Assembly (NCBI GenBank): GCA_027886175.1
Contig: JAJNNQ010000075.1
Coordinates: 81,323,001-81,387,000 of the forward strand
Direction of reading: 5' to 3'
Length of the DNA stretch: 64,000 nucleotides
Source of the DNA: Phylloscopus collybita
Taxonomy: Eukaryota > Chordata > Aves > Passeriformes > Phylloscopidae
Shown here: one piece after another, positions 60,701 through 64,000 of the stretch
Layout: each line of letters opens with the position of its first letter
Position numbering within the stretch: position 1 is the stretch's first letter
Made by a program: the position numbers and the translations under genes
The notes under the pieces: generated by a model
What the model was told of the DNA's origin: nothing
The model's input: only the letters and a program-made list of their open reading frames with translations
Database searches by the model: none

Positions 60701-63700
60701 TATGGCAATTTCCTCCATTTCATTTTTCAAGACACCATAATAACACTGTGCTAAGTATTTCCTGTGAAATCACTTTTCAATGGACAAGACCCTAACCACT
60801 CCAAGGAATGTACCGGCACATTGCAACAAAGCCGTGTCAAACATTTACAAGACACAAATCACATCAGCTGCTTTCACCTAATTTCTCTATCTTGCAAGTC
60901 CATCCCAGAAGGCCATGTCAAATTCATATCAACCTTAACTTTTGTCAACATCATTCTAAGGAGTCCTAATTTTTAAAATAAGCTATGACACTGGATTACT
61001 GATTTAAGTGCTGGTCTTTGGATCTTTTCTACCCAAACACCTACAGTCTGCAGTAGTAAGTCTGCACTACTGATTGTGTGTGGGCCAGGGTGTAGTTTTG
61101 AAGCCAAGCTCTCAACCCTTCTCTGTTTGCCTCACTTCAGATGACAGAGCTGATAATCTGTATCCTCTTTAGGAGTAAATTAAGCCAGAAGACATATTTC
61201 AGAGATGGTATGAAGGAACTTCCCCACCTTCCCCACAAACAGAGGGTGGCCACAGGCTTTTGCTCTACATTTTCACTAGCCTATATAGACATAGACTTTC
61301 TCTAATTTAATCCTGTTTTGATCACTCTCATCTGTCAAAGTAAGCTGAGAGACAAACACGTTGGAACCAGCTGTTGGTAACTGCCTTATATGGTTCTCTC
61401 TTTCCAGCATGGTTATAAGGTAGTTTGAATGTACTCAGTGTAGTGTATATAAGTGCCTTTGGGTATAGAAGGCTGAGGAAGCAGGAATTGTTGTTTAAAG
61501 AAAGAAGCACTTCATGCATGTGCTTAATTTCTCATAGAATTTTTAGTGTGATACTTACTGTGAATGCATGGTTTATTCTGTCAGAGTGTGGTTAACACTC
61601 TCTATATACCTATTGGCATGATAAACTGTAATGACTTCATAATAAAGTTAAAAGCCCAGCATAAATGCAGAAAAGCGAGGAATTCCAGAGGTAAGTCTTG
61701 GATTTCATCCCTCACCCTTCCTTGTATTTCAATGTTATGAAACAACTATATACTTTCTTTAGGCACAGATATAAAAAATTTCATGACAAGAATATAAAGA
61801 GTGAAAACTGTGTGTGTTCTGACAGGTTCCCATACTACCTCAGAATTTACATATTTTCTATCATTTTACAATTTCCCAAACAATTTTTGTTAAAGCTTGT
61901 CTGTCCTTTATCTCTGTGATAGCTGCATCATTGCATACTGAGGCAATGCAGAAATAGTGTGATATATTTTGAAAAAAAATTAAAAATCTAGCTGATGGTT
62001 TACACTACCGAAGAACAGTTTAATAAAATAAGGATGTCAGACAACATAGCACCACTTAATACTGAGTTGTAATGCCTGTGACATAAATGTCATGAAAGAG
62101 CTCTGGATTTTTAGTTGGGTTATTTATTTATGTATTTTTGGGGGGATAGGTTTGCTTGTTTGCTTTTGGCTTAGGTTTATTTAAGCTGGAGAAACACTGG
62201 CACACTCTAAGGAAAGTCTACTTGGAATTTTTCCATTTTGCATTCCCTTTTAACCTACAGAGCTAATGCTCCAGCATTGTGTCATGTTATGCAAAACATA
62301 GGCTTATTTATTGGTTATTGACATAAAAAGAGGATCTGGATACCCACATCTTCCAGTGAGTACTCTCAAATCATGACCTTACAAATTGATCTAAGGTACC
62401 TTGCCTTCTATTTGCATGACCTAGCAGGCTTTCTGCAGTTTTCAAAAGCAAGGAGCAAAATGCCAGCTGAAATTCACCAGCTCTGCAGATGCTCAGCCTT
62501 TTCCAAAATCAGCCCCAAATCACGTTACTTAAATTGAGTTAGGATCTTGGTGTGCAATCCTTACGTAACTTTCCAGCTCACCTCTGCAGTCTGACTCCCC
62601 ACCATATGACTTTCTTGCTGAGAGAAAAAGACAAGGTTCTTTTAAAAAGATTCTACCTTTTTAGTAGATCTGATGCTGCTGAAGAAGATTCTTCTGACCT
62701 GTCTTAAAAAGCTTCCAAATTGCTGGAAGGGAATTTGTCTGAAAGATTCCAAGTAAGTGCTCATGCAATGATTTGAAATTTTGTCTATGAGTTATTAGAA
62801 TTGGTTATATGAATAAAAGAAAAATGTAAATATCGGGATGTGGAGGATTTCAACTCCCTAGAAGATACTATTTATTAATTATTCTGTATTACATTACAGT
62901 CATTCATATTCCTTTGGTGCAATTTTTTTTCTGCTGATATAATAGAGAATATTCTATTCTTACTAGAATAACATAGAATTCTAAAATCAGTTATTTCAAA
63001 ACATAATTTCTAGAGCACTCTATAAATCTTTCAACAAGTGTTTTTGTGGAAATAAGATTCAATGAGGATTTAAAGTCTCACAATTTTGTTTGAGGTGGGG
63101 ATTTCCAAATTAAAAGTCTGAAAACTTTCAAGATTAAGTCCAAGTTCTAGTTCTACATCTTCAAATTTTAAAAAATGGAATGCTTTCAGGACAAATACAT
63201 TTTGCATATTGCAAAATAAATGAGGGGAAGAGGGACTGATTTATTGTTACTTCATGCAGGATATAACAATTTTTAAAACACACCAAGCTGAATGATCTTT
63301 TTCTAGTGCTTCATATACCAGAACCATTGAGACTCATGATGGTGTGCTTCGCCCAGCTGCCCAAACTGACCTTTATTTCCCAGAACTCTGCTCAACCCCT
63401 TACCACCAGCAGTGATGGCAACAAATGTGTCTGGCTGGGATGACTGCATCTGACTCACAGCAGATTCAGGGGAGACAGGTAACACAACAGCCACCCCCAC
63501 ACACACATACACTCCTTCCCCAAACCATAATGCTGGTCAAAGTCTGACTCAAGCCAAGTTTGGAAGAAACTAGTTTCTGTAGTCAGTCTGCATATATGTC
63601 TTTAGCTCTGTTACTCCATAAAAATAGACAGTCCAGGACCTGTTGAGCTCTCCTGCACAGAAGGATCCACCCTTGAGTACAGATGCCTCTCAAGGTCACT

Positions 63701-64000
63701 CTTTGAGGCTGAGACATTCCTTGCTGCAACAGATTCTCAGTGATTACTAGCATGGTAATCTTGGAAATCTTAGCTAACTAATACAAAGGATTGATTGTGG
63801 ACATTTAGACACAAAGCATTGGCTAAGTCTGGGACTGAATCTGGATCCAGATGCATAAAAACTGCCCTCTGAGAAGGAGTTTAAAATGCAAGGGGGTCCT
63901 TTCTGAACCTTATGACTCAGTCAGAGGGTCTTCCTGATACTTTTACCTGACCTTGTCAATGAATTTTTCTAATCACTGTCGCATTTACTATTAAGCCTTG
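57791..64000. other. 6.2 kb of non-coding DNA without recognised genes
   Basis: Unique sequence. The longest open frame is 58579-58977 on the minus strand (132 codons). It is Met-, Lys- and Ser-rich with scattered Cys, has no recognised domain, and a 60-codon frame lies opposite. A very AT-rich stretch occupies about 59790-59880. A short AC-rich stretch lies at about 63491-63511. No repeat family, exon or promoter is identified. Confidence 0.55.

Overview
This window looks like vertebrate, almost certainly avian, nuclear DNA from a gene-poor interval (intergenic, or deep in a very large intron). The evidence is four fragments of CR1 LINE retrotransposons, one of them ending in the CR1-type 3' octamer ATTCTATG. 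The two reverse-strand copies have the sequence typical of bird CR1 subfamilies. There are no L1, Alu or other mammalian repeats. The DNA is AT-rich and CpG-poor, with low-complexity tracts and long A homopolymers. I found no protein-coding exon, tRNA, rRNA, CpG-island promoter, CRISPR array or bacterial-type operon. The longest uninterrupted frame is 167 codons with no recognisable domain, and I treat all open frames as chance or repeat-derived.

Layout. 1-9.4 kb: unique AT-rich DNA with an AT-rich tandem repeat near 3.55-3.61 kb, two GC-richer blocks (about 3.9-4.45 and 8.46-9.05 kb, the second holding a perfect 20-bp palindrome) and an A/C-rich tract at 6.8-6.9 kb. 9.4-16 kb: an A-rich microsatellite, one copy of an unidentified dispersed repeat (reverse orientation, 9981-10143) and a G/T-rich tract. 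16-17.6 kb: a 5'-truncated CR1 on the plus strand, then a 48-base A run and a 23-base A run. 17.6-29.5 kb: featureless. 29.5-31.4 kb: a compact GC-rich block, a very old CR1 copy on the plus strand with reverse-transcriptase remnants, and a short younger CR1 on the minus strand. 31.4-41.4 kb: a possible conserved element (34.4-34.8 kb), two canonical G-quadruplex motifs near 36 kb, a cluster of tiny duplications near 36.6-36.9 kb, the second copy of the unidentified repeat (37463-37627), a second G/T-rich tract, and a third G-quadruplex motif joined to an (AAAAC)n/(AAC)n microsatellite. 43.3-44.6 kb: a minus-strand CR1, a hairpin, a 54-base A run and an A/(GA)n tract. 44.6-64 kb: mostly unique DNA with an A-rich tract, a CT-rich tract and possible conserved noncoding elements near 47.3, 56.4 and 57.6 kb.

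No genes work together here. The most interesting items are the unclassified two-copy dispersed repeat, the G-quadruplex motifs, the restriction of all homopolymers of 18 or more bases to A on the given strand, and stretches that read like conserved regulatory DNA. All conservation claims are inference, because no other species was available for comparison.
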